This document shows, one piece after another, positions 42,976-50,734 of a stretch of DNA of 62,437 bases. The stretch spans positions 1 to 62,437 of the forward strand of contig NZ_JAVWNC010000007.1 of assembly GCF_036637135.1 (NCBI RefSeq), written 5' to 3'. The notes beneath the pieces were generated by a model, which was not told the DNA's origin, made no database searches, and saw only the letters and a list, made by a program, of their open reading frames with translations. This DNA is from Anaerorhabdus sp036637135 (GTDB taxonomy: Bacteria; Bacillota_I; Bacilli_A; Erysipelotrichales; Erysipelotrichaceae). Both the position numbers and the translations under genes were made by a program. The stretch's first letter is position 1. Every line of letters starts with the position of its first letter.

Positions 42976-44521
42976 ATGTGCCTTTTTGAACAGCTCTTAA
43001 TTGCTTTTCAATTCCTCGTTTTATCATGGTAGAACCCGCACCATAATCGATAGAATATCCTGCCCTAGTTTCTACTATTCTTGTTGCCCCTAAATCAGCT
43101 AGAATCGATAATTTTAATATACTTGGGTCAAAAACTTGGATTGTTATACGATTGACTGATGCTTGTAACATCTTAATATTACTTGTTCCACCCATTGCTT
43201 CAATTGTTTTATCCACAACGCGACGACTTGTACCACTGTTGAATAAATCAACCGCTAAGTATTTGAAGTACATTTTTGTAACTAAGAAATATACAATTAA
43301 ACTAACAACACCTACAATCGCAATTGTGATAACTGCATGATTGTAATTTGGATTTCTTACAAAATTCATGAATTCTAATATATTACCTGGCAACCCTATT
43401 GCGGTATTACCTGTAAAACTAAAGCCCAATGCTACTTTCAACGCTTGGAATAACCCAAACAACATTCCTGTATAAGTAATATGGAAAATGAATAGTAATG
43501 GACACAATAGAATTAGTAGTATTTCTAATGGTAATAGAGTACCTGCAAACAAAGATAATAAAGTCGCAAGTACGAAGAATAAGCGAATTCTTCGCTTTTC
43601 AATCTTATCTGTATAGACTGTATAGAATGCCCAAATCATACCTGGAATCGCAAACAAGTTTAATACATAATAAGGCGTAATGAAGCGTCCCGCTGTAGCA
43701 GGTACAAGATTTTGTGAAATCATTGTTGTCCAAATGCTCACATCACCCGCAATACTTTCTCCCACAAGATTAATCCAAGAACCACCTAAGCTACCATACC
43801 AGAATGGTGCTCTTATAAAGGAACCTAATCCGAAAACAGAGAACAAACGATCCGAAACCCCATAAACGAAGATATTAATTGGGTTTGAAATATCACTAGC
43901 AATAAACTTCGACATTTGATCAATACCTTGAAATAGATATTGCCATACAAAACAAACCGCAAATGCCGCTAGTACTGCATAAATAAAGTTTATTACCATT
44001 GCCCACATATCACGATCAACAAAGGCAAATAAACCATATGACGATTTATTCCTTGATTGTTTATACGCAAGACGTGTACTAATTGTAATGATGATAACTC
44101 CCACCATACCTGTTTGTACTGGATATTGTATTTTTCCCGCAAATGCTATTAATTGTGATGATGGAAGTGATATCCCAAACAACGACGAGAAAGCATTTGT
44201 AGGTAATGTTGAACTTGCAAAGAAAATCGTAAAGATAATAAAGGTAAAGTACCCCATCAATCCAATAAGGATTGTTGTAATCCCATTACTCTTTCTTGAA
44301 ACCAAACGAAGAAAGAAGATAAATGGAAAATAAATAACTAGAAAATTTCCTATTTTTGATATTGCTTCTGCAAATAATATTACATATTGATTATCTATAC
44401 TCCAGTAAGGACTAAATACTGAGTTTGTTATTAAATTGCCTATCCCTAAAAATAGAATCGCAAGAAAAAGCATTTTCAATGGTAATTGTAATACTTCATA
44501 AAATGTATGCCATCTCTTCAT
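42974..44521 (-). CDS. PTS EIIBC-like protein of the glucose superfamily without phosphorylation cysteine
   Basis: 515 residues. Residues 1-420 are an EIIC domain with about ten membrane helices; residues 435-510 align with EIIB-Glc. In active EIIB the motif is CxTRLR after GGxxNI; here GGTSNIKMLQASVNRIT has Ser455 where the phosphocysteine should be. The EIIC hallmark GITEPLEF is also altered, to GTLLPLEI (about 327-334), losing the Thr-Glu pair. There are no EIIA, hydrolase or regulator genes beside it. It may be a facilitator, a sensor or a decaying transporter. Confidence 0.75.
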   Translation of the reverse strand: MKRWHTFYEVLQLPLKMLFLAILFLGIGNLITNSVFSPYWSIDNQYVILFAEAISKIGNFLVIYFPFIFFLRLVSRKSNGITTILIGLMGYFTFIIFTIFFASSTLPTNAFSSLFGISLPSSQLIAFAGKIQYPVQTGMVGVIIITISTRLAYKQSRNKSSYGLFAFVDRDMWAMVINFIYAVLAAFAVCFVWQYLFQGIDQMSKFIASDISNPINIFVYGVSDRLFSVFGLGSFIRAPFWYGSLGGSWINLVGESIAGDVSIWTTMISQNLVPATAGRFITPYYVLNLFAIPGMIWAFYTVYTDKIEKRRIRLFFVLATLLSLFAGTLLPLEILLILLCPLLFIFHITYTGMLFGLFQALKVALGFSFTGNTAIGLPGNILEFMNFVRNPNYNHAVITIAIVGVVSLIVYFLVTKMYFKYLAVDLFNSGTSRRVVDKTIEAMGGTSNIKMLQASVNRITIQVFDPSILKLSILADLGATRIVETRAGYSIDYGAGSTMIKRGIEKQLRAVQKGT

Positions 44522-44564
44522 GTGCCCACCTCGCTGTCTATCATATCATTTTTGCCCTATCGAT

Positions 44565-45134
44565 TCAATGTAGGGAAAGTGATAGTTTTTTCACTCTTTC
44601 AATTATTTTCTTATATACTTGAATCATTTCTTTTTCACTTACCCACTGCTCTATTTCATCAAAAGGAATCCATTTTAATGCACTATTCTCATCTTCTTTA
44701 ATGCAAATAGGTGCATCTTCACTCGCTTCAAATACATAAGTTACATTGTAATGGCGATGCGCTTGTACAGGTAATCCTCTTTTAATATGGGCATTAACAG
44801 GCAAATCATCTAGCGATATAATGGGAGAAATACATTTAACAGAAGATAATCCCGTTTCTTCTAACACTTCTTTTTCCGCTACATGATACCAATCCTCATC
44901 ACCATCATTGTGTCCACCTGTCCATGAGTAGGATTGATAAATATTATGAAATGCCATCAGTACCTTATCATGACTTTCATTGACCACAAAACCCGTACTT
45001 GTCATATGACCTTCCAAGCATTCACGCGTAAATATATTCTTGTGTTGTTTTGCCATAGTAAGTATTATATTCTTCGCTTTTTCCTCTTCATGATCTTGAG
45101 GAATATATTGTTCTATCGCTTGTATACCCTTCAT
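44565..45134 (-). CDS. Nudix hydrolase
   Basis: 189 residues. The Nudix box is GGHNDGDEDWYHVAEKEVLE plus ETGL (about residues 81-104), with Lys replacing the usual Arg in REUxEE. The preceding VVNESHDKVLMAFH is the substrate-binding strand. Substrate unknown; the 190-residue form with an N-terminal helical part resembles IPP isomerase-like or ADP-ribose-type Nudix proteins. It overlaps the nadK stop by one base, suggesting a link to NAD(P) or nucleotide clean-up. Confidence 0.85.
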   Translation of the reverse strand: MKGIQAIEQYIPQDHEEEKAKNIILTMAKQHKNIFTRECLEGHMTSTGFVVNESHDKVLMAFHNIYQSYSWTGGHNDGDEDWYHVAEKEVLEETGLSSVKCISPIISLDDLPVNAHIKRGLPVQAHRHYNVTYVFEASEDAPICIKEDENSALKWIPFDEIEQWVSEKEMIQVYKKIIERVKKLSLSLH

Positions 45135-45904
45135 TAGAACAATGACTTCAATCTTTCTAAATATGAAACACGACGATATCTCATCATCCTCACACTACGT
45201 TTACTCAATTGACAAACAACTTCTGCTTTACCATCGAGCTTGCGACTATTTGAATCAGTACACAACAAAGCACCATCATAATTATCTGAAACTAAACGAA
45301 CAATACTATCTTCTTTTAATACAATGGGTGAGCCTAAAGATTGAAATTCACGATGATGGATACCTGCAATTTCTGCGATTTGGATTACAGGTAATCCCTC
45401 TTGTATAATTGCTCCTTGTACAGAGCGATTGTATGCTGTAGAGCCCAACTGCGTACATACACAAATTCCTGTACCTCGATATGTTTCTAATTTTTCATCA
45501 TTGATATAAATATCTAATATTTGGGTACGACTACTATTTTCAACACGCATTTCATTTAATGCATATACTTTTTCATTTTGATCTATTGTCACTTCTAATA
45601 ATTGTGATTCTACAATTGTACCTTCTTTATTAAATACATCTGTAATCAAATCATCAATTTCTGTATTTAAATAGTCAGTAAAGAATCCAAGTGTCCCACT
45701 ATGAATTCCAATAAAACTTACATCACTCAACTGATCACAATACTTTTGTACTGCATATATAAAAGTTCCATCGCCACCAATTGTAAAACAAAGCTCTGGT
45801 TTATCTTCATTCCATTCTAACTTCTTACTTAATTCTTCTTTAAGATATTGGGCAAGATTCTCAGATTGTTCATCTGGTCGATTCACGATTACAAAAGTCT
45901 TCAT
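45134..45904 (-). CDS. nadK: NAD kinase
   Basis: 256 residues, the short Gram-positive form. The diacylglycerol kinase-like motif GGDGTF is in CFTIGGDGTFIYAV; GIHSGTLGFF and GICVCTQLGSTAYNRSVQGAII are the other family blocks. It phosphorylates NAD to NADP with ATP or polyphosphate. It heads a two-gene unit with the Nudix hydrolase and diverges from the CYTH gene across a 49-bp palindromic region. Confidence 0.93.
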   Translation of the reverse strand: MKTFVIVNRPDEQSENLAQYLKEELSKKLEWNEDKPELCFTIGGDGTFIYAVQKYCDQLSDVSFIGIHSGTLGFFTDYLNTEIDDLITDVFNKEGTIVESQLLEVTIDQNEKVYALNEMRVENSSRTQILDIYINDEKLETYRGTGICVCTQLGSTAYNRSVQGAIIQEGLPVIQIAEIAGIHHREFQSLGSPIVLKEDSIVRLVSDNYDGALLCTDSNSRKLDGKAEVVCQLSKRSVRMMRYRRVSYLERLKSLF

Positions 45905-45908
45905 AAAC

Positions 45909-45949
45909 TCACTTCCTTATATGTGATATTATATCATAGAAGGAAGTGA
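45909..45949. repeat. Nested palindromes in the nadK/CYTH divergent region
   Basis: Outer arms TCACTTCCTT and AAGGAAGTGA (10 bp, exact) enclose an inner perfect palindrome TGATAT-T-ATATCA (45924-45936). The outer arms are also the ribosome binding sites of the two divergent genes, so part of the symmetry may be forced. The 49-bp gap must hold both promoters. Confidence 0.6.
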
Positions 45950-45953
45950 TAAA

Positions 45954-46499
45954 ATGCACTCAAAATTAGAGATTGAATATAAAGTACTCATCACAAATGA
46001 ACAGTTTAACACACTGCTTAAACTCTATCCCCATCATTTAGTATTATCGCAAAACAATACCTATTATGATACGACTCCCTCCCTTAAACTTAGAGGTATG
46101 GGTTGTCGAATACGTACAATCCATGATCGATGTATTTTTACACTTAAGGTTAAACAAGATAAAGGACATGAAGAAATTGAATTTGATGTCCCGACAAACG
46201 ATATAGAATTACCTATCATTCAGGATGTATTAAGAAAATACAACATAGAGAATGTACTCCCTATGGGTTCGTTATTTACGCGACGTCATTTGGTTGAATT
46301 AGAGCACGCCGAATTATGTATTGATTATAATGAATACAATGGTCAAATCGATTATGAGGTTGAATATGAGTTAAAGGATCCATCAATAGATACTTTTGAT
46401 GAATTCTTAAGTATACTTAACTCTGCCAATATTCCTTATGTCCCTAACAAAAGAACTAAAATACAACGCTGTTTTGAATCAAGGAGGAATGAAGAATGA
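45954..46499 (+). CDS. CYTH-domain (YjbK-like) protein
   Basis: 181 residues. EIEYKVLI at the N-terminus is the ExExK signature of CYTH/triphosphate tunnel enzymes; alternating charged strands (HDRCIFTLKVKQDKGHEEIEFDV, IDYNEYNGQIDYEVEYEL) line the tunnel. The family hydrolyses triphosphates or tripolyphosphate, or makes cyclic nucleotides. AAGGAAG precedes the ATG. Overlaps the next gene by 4 bases. Confidence 0.88.
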   Translation: MHSKLEIEYKVLITNEQFNTLLKLYPHHLVLSQNNTYYDTTPSLKLRGMGCRIRTIHDRCIFTLKVKQDKGHEEIEFDVPTNDIELPIIQDVLRKYNIENVLPMGSLFTRRHLVELEHAELCIDYNEYNGQIDYEVEYELKDPSIDTFDEFLSILNSANIPYVPNKRTKIQRCFESRRNEE

Positions 46500-47038
46500 A
46501 AAGTGCAATTTTTTGTGCAAATGGCTTCGAAGAATGTGAAGCATTGATTGTTGTTGATCTATTAAGAAGAGCGAATCTAGAAATTGATATTATTTCCATG
46601 CATGAAGAATTAGAAGTCAAGAGTTCTCATCAAGTGACAATTATCGCAGATAAATCTTTTGTTGATTGTAATTTCAACGAATATGATATTTTAATTTTAC
46701 CTGGAGGTATGCCTGGTACTACGCACTTGCTAGAAGATGAACGACTTAAGAGAGTTCTACTTCATCACAATAAACAAGGCAAACTACTTTGCGCTATTTG
46801 TGCTGCTCCTAGTGTTCTTGGTTCCTTGGGATTATTAGAAAATAAAAACGCTACTTGTTTCCCTACATTTCAAGACAAATGTACTGGTGCCCTTATAAGT
46901 GATACAAAAGTAGTACAAGACGGAAATATCATCACCGGTAAAGGTCTTGGTGCTGCCATTGAATTTGCATCATGCATTATCGAGAATTGCTTAGGTAAGG
47001 AACATGCTGAAAAAATACTCAACCAAATCCAATATTAG
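46496..47038 (+). CDS. DJ-1/PfpI-family protein
   Basis: 180 residues. The nucleophile-elbow cysteine lies in LLCAICAAPSVLG (about residue 100) with the family Glu near the N-terminus (GFEECEALI) and PGGMPGTTHL. Members are chaperones, glyoxalases or deglycases acting on damaged proteins and carbonyl stress. ATGA overlap with the CYTH gene indicates coupling. A terminator follows directly. Confidence 0.9.
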   Translation: MKSAIFCANGFEECEALIVVDLLRRANLEIDIISMHEELEVKSSHQVTIIADKSFVDCNFNEYDILILPGGMPGTTHLLEDERLKRVLLHHNKQGKLLCAICAAPSVLGSLGLLENKNATCFPTFQDKCTGALISDTKVVQDGNIITGKGLGAAIEFASCIIENCLGKEHAEKILNQIQY

Positions 47039-47066
47039 AAAGCGTTTTATTCGCTTTCTTTTTATT
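47036..47066 (+). terminator. Intrinsic terminator after the DJ-1/PfpI gene
   Basis: GAAAGCG-TTTTATT-CGCTTTC followed by TTTTTATTTT. Confidence 0.88.
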
Positions 47067-47115
47067 TTCATTTTATGATGGAATTATGAGAATATCTCAT
47101 TAGAAATCAGGTTAT

Positions 47116-47523
47116 ATGCCAAATTCAATTATTCCTTTTATTACCTTTTGTGGACAAACAAAAGAAGCTCTTCAGTTTTACCTAGAAACATTTCCTAATT
47201 CATCAATCGAATCCATCACTTATATCACTAAAGATGATCGTGGTGTTGAAGGTGATGTACTAAACGCTAGTTTCACTTTATGCAATACGCCCTTTATGGC
47301 AATGGACATGGAAAAACAATACTGCCCCGATCCATCTTGGCAAACTTCTTTTTACTTGGAATTAGATACGGAAGAAGAATTTGACCAATTGTTTATTGCA
47401 CTCTCAAAAGAAGGAAATGTTTTAATGGGTCCTGAACCTATCACAACTGATTCCATTTCACTTAGAAAATGCGCATGGGTTACCGATAAATATCAAATTA
47501 CATGGCAAATTTTATTTATTTAA
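47116..47523 (+). CDS. VOC-family (PhnB/glyoxalase-like) protein
   Basis: 135 residues. The PhnB/3-demethylubiquinone-like VOC fold is recognised by IIPFITFCGQTKEALQFYLETFPNS, FMAMDM and the C-terminal WVTDKYQITWQI. Metal ligands are not obvious. Members bind small molecules or antibiotics; function here unknown. It stands between a terminator and the MerR regulator and may be transcribed alone. Confidence 0.85.
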   Translation: MPNSIIPFITFCGQTKEALQFYLETFPNSSIESITYITKDDRGVEGDVLNASFTLCNTPFMAMDMEKQYCPDPSWQTSFYLELDTEEEFDQLFIALSKEGNVLMGPEPITTDSISLRKCAWVTDKYQITWQILFI

Positions 47524-47531
47524 ATACATAG

Positions 47532-47562
47532 TTGACTCTAACATGATGATATACTTTACACT
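47532..47562 (+). promoter_or_regulatory. Candidate MerR-type promoter with long spacer
   Basis: -35 TTGACT (47532-47537) and -10 TACACT (47557-47562) separated by 19 bp, the spacing used by MerR-family activated promoters, 28 bases upstream of the MerR start. No clear dyad was confirmed. Confidence 0.4.
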
Positions 47563-47590
47563 ATAGATGAGCTCAAGAGGAGGTCCTCCC

Positions 47591-48406
47591 ATGTTAAAGA
47601 TATCAGACTTTTCAAAACTATCTAGAATCAGTATAAGAATGTTACGTTTTTATGATGAACAAGATTTATTAAAACCATGCGTGGTAAAAGAGAATGGATA
47701 CCGTTACTATGAATCAACACAACTACGGGTAGCGTTACACATTCATTATCTAAGTTACCTTGGTTTTTCTACTGCCAAAATAAGACGCATTCTATCTACA
47801 TATCTTGATGGAAATGACATTGTTCAATACCTACAATCTCAATTAGAAGAAATGAAAGATGAACAATCATCATTAATTGAAAAAATTGATTCTTTAACCA
47901 AGACAATAAACAAAATCAAACAGGAGGAAATGTTGATGAGTTACAAAGTTGAAGTTAAAGATTTACCCGCACGTAATATGATGTGTAAAAGAGGAATCAT
48001 CCCTACATACCAACACGAAGGATTATTGTGGAAAGGTTTAATGGAAGAATTACATTCACTAAATATGGATATCCAATATCCAACTGATTCAAAAGGAATG
48101 GCTGTGTTCTTTGATGATGGATACAAAGAAACAGACGTAGATGTAGAAATCAGAATGGATGTCGTTGGTGAATACAACGATACAGAAAATATTAAGTTCA
48201 AAAATATCCCACCCGTTAAAGTTGCATCCATAACATTCACTGGTGGTTATGAGCACATTACCGAGGTATGTATCCATATTGCAAACTGGATTTCAGAACA
48301 CAATTACGAAATCATTGGTCCTGACTTTTCAATTTATCATGTTGGTTATAGTCAAACACAAAACCCTGAAGAATTTGTGACAGAAATCTGTTACCCAATT
48401 CAATAA
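47591..48406 (+). CDS. MerR-family regulator with GyrI-like ligand-binding domain
   Basis: 271 residues. The N-terminal MerR helix-turn-helix is MLKISDFSKLSRISIRMLRFYDEQDLLKP, then a dimerisation coiled coil (about 75-118) and a C-terminal GyrI-like/SOUL-type domain (about 120-271, VEVKDLPARNMMCKRG... GGYEHITEVCIHIANW). This is the BltR/BmrR-like architecture of drug-responsive activators. ATG 47591 is preceded by AGGAGG; an upstream in-frame extension is not needed. A second GyrI-like protein lies 0.5 kb downstream on the other strand. Confidence 0.9.
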   Translation: MLKISDFSKLSRISIRMLRFYDEQDLLKPCVVKENGYRYYESTQLRVALHIHYLSYLGFSTAKIRRILSTYLDGNDIVQYLQSQLEEMKDEQSSLIEKIDSLTKTINKIKQEEMLMSYKVEVKDLPARNMMCKRGIIPTYQHEGLLWKGLMEELHSLNMDIQYPTDSKGMAVFFDDGYKETDVDVEIRMDVVGEYNDTENIKFKNIPPVKVASITFTGGYEHITEVCIHIANWISEHNYEIIGPDFSIYHVGYSQTQNPEEFVTEICYPIQ

Positions 48407-48410
48407 TGTA

Positions 48411-48443
48411 AAAAGAGAAAGCTAACATTTTGGCTTTCTCTTT
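48411..48443. terminator. Bidirectional intrinsic terminator
   Basis: AAAGAGAAAGC and GCTTTCTCTTT form an 11-bp stem with a 10-base loop between convergent genes (MerR on +, DUF3788 on -). Confidence 0.8.
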
Positions 48444-48832
48444 ATTGTAAGTAATTGTAAAAATTGATCATTCATCGAACTATCATCTAATTCAAACATC
48501 ACCCATTTTCCATCATGGTAAATGGGTGTATCATCATATACCTTCAAAACTTCTTTTGAAAGATTTGGTCTTATTGTTTCAACCTTTTCTCTTTCATCTT
48601 TTCCAAAGATGATCATGAATCCCAATGTAGCTTCTCGTAATAGAAATGAACAAATTGTTTTACTACCTTTTTTGTACTTGCACTCATAAATCCATTTCTT
48701 ACCACCATCATACCAACTAATTTCTAAATCATATTTATCGTTGATGATATCCGTTAATTCTTTAAAAACTTTCGCTTTCTTATTCCCTACAACCGATATT
48801 ACCTGTTCAAAATCAATCTGTTCAATACGCAT
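48422..48832 (-). CDS. DUF3788-family protein
   Basis: 136 residues. LEISWYDGGKKWIYECKYKKGSKTICSFLLREATLGFMIIFGKDEREKVE matches DUF3788, a small family of unknown function found with stress or drug-response regulators. No cofactor motif beyond Cys-containing strands. It is 3 bases from the upstream GyrI-like gene and ends the three-gene unit. Confidence 0.8.
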   Translation of the reverse strand: MRIEQIDFEQVISVVGNKKAKVFKELTDIINDKYDLEISWYDGGKKWIYECKYKKGSKTICSFLLREATLGFMIIFGKDEREKVETIRPNLSKEVLKVYDDTPIYHDGKWVMFELDDSSMNDQFLQLLTIKRKPKC

Positions 48833-48835
48833 TGT

Positions 48836-49477
48836 CTACACCTTCTTAACTGGATGACGTATTACTGTTTTCAACTTCTCGGGTTTCGTTTTTCTTGGGT
48901 CACCCAAATAAATTTCATGGTGTCTTCGTGTCGTGAAATCTTCCTCATAACCCTCTTGTTGAACATACTCAACGAGTTTACGAATTGTTTCGGGCTCATT
49001 GTCATATGAACCTATATGCATAACTTGCGCACACAAACCTTCTTCTACTTCACCAAAGTAACACTTTGATAAATCCAGGTTGGGTTTTTTCTTTTTCAGT
49101 TGCACTTTGGCTTGTTCAAACACGTCTTGGTTCACAAATTCAGGCTGACGAATAAAAGATGTCCAAGTAAATTTATCCTTTTTTAAACCATTGATACCAT
49201 TAAACTGCCCATCATCTATACTCCAATAACCTTCAAGTGGAGGTACTACATAATCAAAGTATCCATCCGGTTGATTCCCGCTCATTTTACTCATTTTAAT
49301 TGCATAGGATAAACCATAAAGAACTTCTAATGCATCCTTATAACTTTGTGATGTATTGGGATTACCCTCACCATCAATCATAATAAATTTCATCTTTGGA
49401 ATTGTAATAATACTAGGCGTTGTCGATGGAATATAATATTCTTTTTCTAATTTTTTATAATCTACGCTTTTTGCCAT
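48836..49477 (-). CDS. GyrI-like small-molecule-binding protein
   Basis: 213 residues. A stand-alone GyrI-like domain: IPKMKFIMIDGEGNPN at the start, YWSIDDGQFNG, ESGLCAQVMHIGSYDNEP-type strand (EEGLCAQVMHIGSYDNEPETIRKLVEY) and a C-terminal HHEIYLGDPRKTKPEKLKTVIRHPV. Such proteins bind hydrophobic cations or hydrolyse reactive small molecules. It overlaps the upstream zinc-ribbon gene by 16 bases. Confidence 0.85.
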   Translation of the reverse strand: MAKSVDYKKLEKEYYIPSTTPSIITIPKMKFIMIDGEGNPNTSQSYKDALEVLYGLSYAIKMSKMSGNQPDGYFDYVVPPLEGYWSIDDGQFNGINGLKKDKFTWTSFIRQPEFVNQDVFEQAKVQLKKKKPNLDLSKCYFGEVEEGLCAQVMHIGSYDNEPETIRKLVEYVQQEGYEEDFTTRRHHEIYLGDPRKTKPEKLKTVIRHPVKKV

Positions 49478-49704
49478 CTCTTTAATTGAGGCAGCATTTC
49501 ATTCAACATCTTTCTTGCCTCTTCCTCATTCATTCCTTCCATGTGTGGAACACAGAAATCAATCATTTCTTCCATTGTGCAATCAACCGTAAATCTTCCA
49601 TCTTCGTAACAATACAAACAATAATCCTCATTATTTGTACCATCACTATTCTTCCCAAACAAATCTTCATTTAGTGGCATACCACAGCTTTGACATATTT
49701 TCAT
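49462..49704 (-). CDS. Small zinc-ribbon protein
   Basis: 80 residues. Two cysteine pairs, CQSCG near the N-terminus and CLYCYEDG near residue 29, match the putative zinc-ribbon family often encoded with GyrI-like and WYL-regulator genes. GGAG precedes the ATG. First gene of the unit under the possible TGACA-N5-TGTCA operator. Confidence 0.85.
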   Translation of the reverse strand: MKICQSCGMPLNEDLFGKNSDGTNNEDYCLYCYEDGRFTVDCTMEEMIDFCVPHMEGMNEEEARKMLNEMLPQLKRWQKA

Positions 49705-49748
49705 TTTCTAAATCTCCTTTTCATACTTCTATTATCCACCTTTAAACT

Positions 49749-49763
49749 TGACATCTTTTGTCA
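49749..49763. promoter_or_regulatory. Palindromic operator TGACA-N5-TGTCA, downstream copy
   Basis: TGACA-TCTTT-TGTCA, perfect 5-bp arms, ends on the stop codon of the WYL regulator gene and lies 45 bases before the zinc-ribbon gene. The same pattern occurs upstream of the regulator. Confidence 0.6.
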
Positions 49764-50645
49764 GTTATTCATACAATTCATCATTTTTTTAATTTCTTCT
49801 TGAACTTCATTTTTTAATTGAACTGGTTCAATCACCTGTATAGATGAACCAAAAGATAGAACATACTCTTTCAACCACATATCTACAGGCAAATAAGTTT
49901 CTACAATGATTTCTTTCTCCAAATATTGTATTTGATGTGTATCAAATTCTTCAACAACACGATTCTTTACCTTGTAGTCAAAACACAAAACAACCTTCTT
50001 ATTATTCGAACAATCTACATTTTCAATACTTGGTGGATTGAGTTGTTCAGTAAACACCTCATCCAGTACCTTCACATCTTCTATACGTATAAATTTAAAT
50101 GTACGATAGTCATTCTTCGATAAACAATAACCCTGAACATACCACCCACGACCTTTAAATACTAATTTTGCAGGCTTAATTTTACGCTTCGTATTTTCTC
50201 CACTTGTACCCCAATAAGATATTTCCACAATGTGCTTAGAAAGTATAGCTTCTTTGAATATTTCAAAGAAATTATCTGTCATACCCCATTCGTTTAAATT
50301 TACTTCAATCCAATCACTTGTTTCTTTACGAAATAAATTCTTTAATTTTAGTATTAATTCATTTGAATGTGTTGATGCACCCTGCATCCCTTGAAGTGCT
50401 GTAATAATTTGATCCTGTTCAAACGATGTTAACATCGTCTTATTTAAGATATGATTATCCAACAACATAATTCCACCACCCTTACCTTGAGTTGTGATGA
50501 GAGGAATACCCGATAAGGTTAATGTATCAATATCTCGATAAATTGTACGCACCGAAACTTCCAACTCTTCAGCTAGTTCTTGTGCAGTACATGTATTTTT
50601 ATCAATCAAACGATTTAGTATTTTAAACAATCTTTCTGCCGACAT
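49761..50645 (-). CDS. YafY-type transcriptional regulator (HTH plus WYL domain)
   Basis: 294 residues. N-terminal DeoR-like winged helix (RLFKILNRLIDKNTCTAQELAEELEVSVRTIYRDIDTL), then a WYL domain (about 130-205, with RGWYVQGYCLSKNDYRTFKFIRI) and a WCX C-terminal extension. WYL proteins sense ligands or nucleic acids and usually repress or activate neighbouring genes. ATG 50645 has GAGG upstream. It lies upstream of the zinc-ribbon/GyrI-like/DUF3788 unit and both have the TGACA-N5-TGTCA palindrome, so it is the probable regulator. Confidence 0.9.
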   Translation of the reverse strand: MSAERLFKILNRLIDKNTCTAQELAEELEVSVRTIYRDIDTLTLSGIPLITTQGKGGGIMLLDNHILNKTMLTSFEQDQIITALQGMQGASTHSNELILKLKNLFRKETSDWIEVNLNEWGMTDNFFEIFKEAILSKHIVEISYWGTSGENTKRKIKPAKLVFKGRGWYVQGYCLSKNDYRTFKFIRIEDVKVLDEVFTEQLNPPSIENVDCSNNKKVVLCFDYKVKNRVVEEFDTHQIQYLEKEIIVETYLPVDMWLKEYVLSFGSSIQVIEPVQLKNEVQEEIKKMMNCMNN

Positions 50646-50666
50646 ATTCTTACCTCTATTACTATT

Positions 50667-50696
50667 ATTATACACATATCCTGACAACTCTTGTCA
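50667..50696 (-). promoter_or_regulatory. Promoter of the WYL regulator with operator TGACA-N5-TGTCA
   Basis: Minus strand -10 TATAAT (50672-50667); the palindrome TGACA-ACTCT-TGTCA (50682-50696) covers the spacer and -35 region, so a bound protein would block RNA polymerase. This suggests autorepression. Confidence 0.65.
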
Positions 50697-50711
50697 TATT
50701 TAAATAAAAAG

Positions 50712-50734
50712 AAAAACCAACATCTCTGTTGGCT
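50712..50734 (-). terminator. Intrinsic terminator after the DUF5131 gene
   Basis: Minus strand CCAAC-AGAGAT-GTTGG followed by TTTTTCTTTTT; overlaps the stop codon region. Confidence 0.7.
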
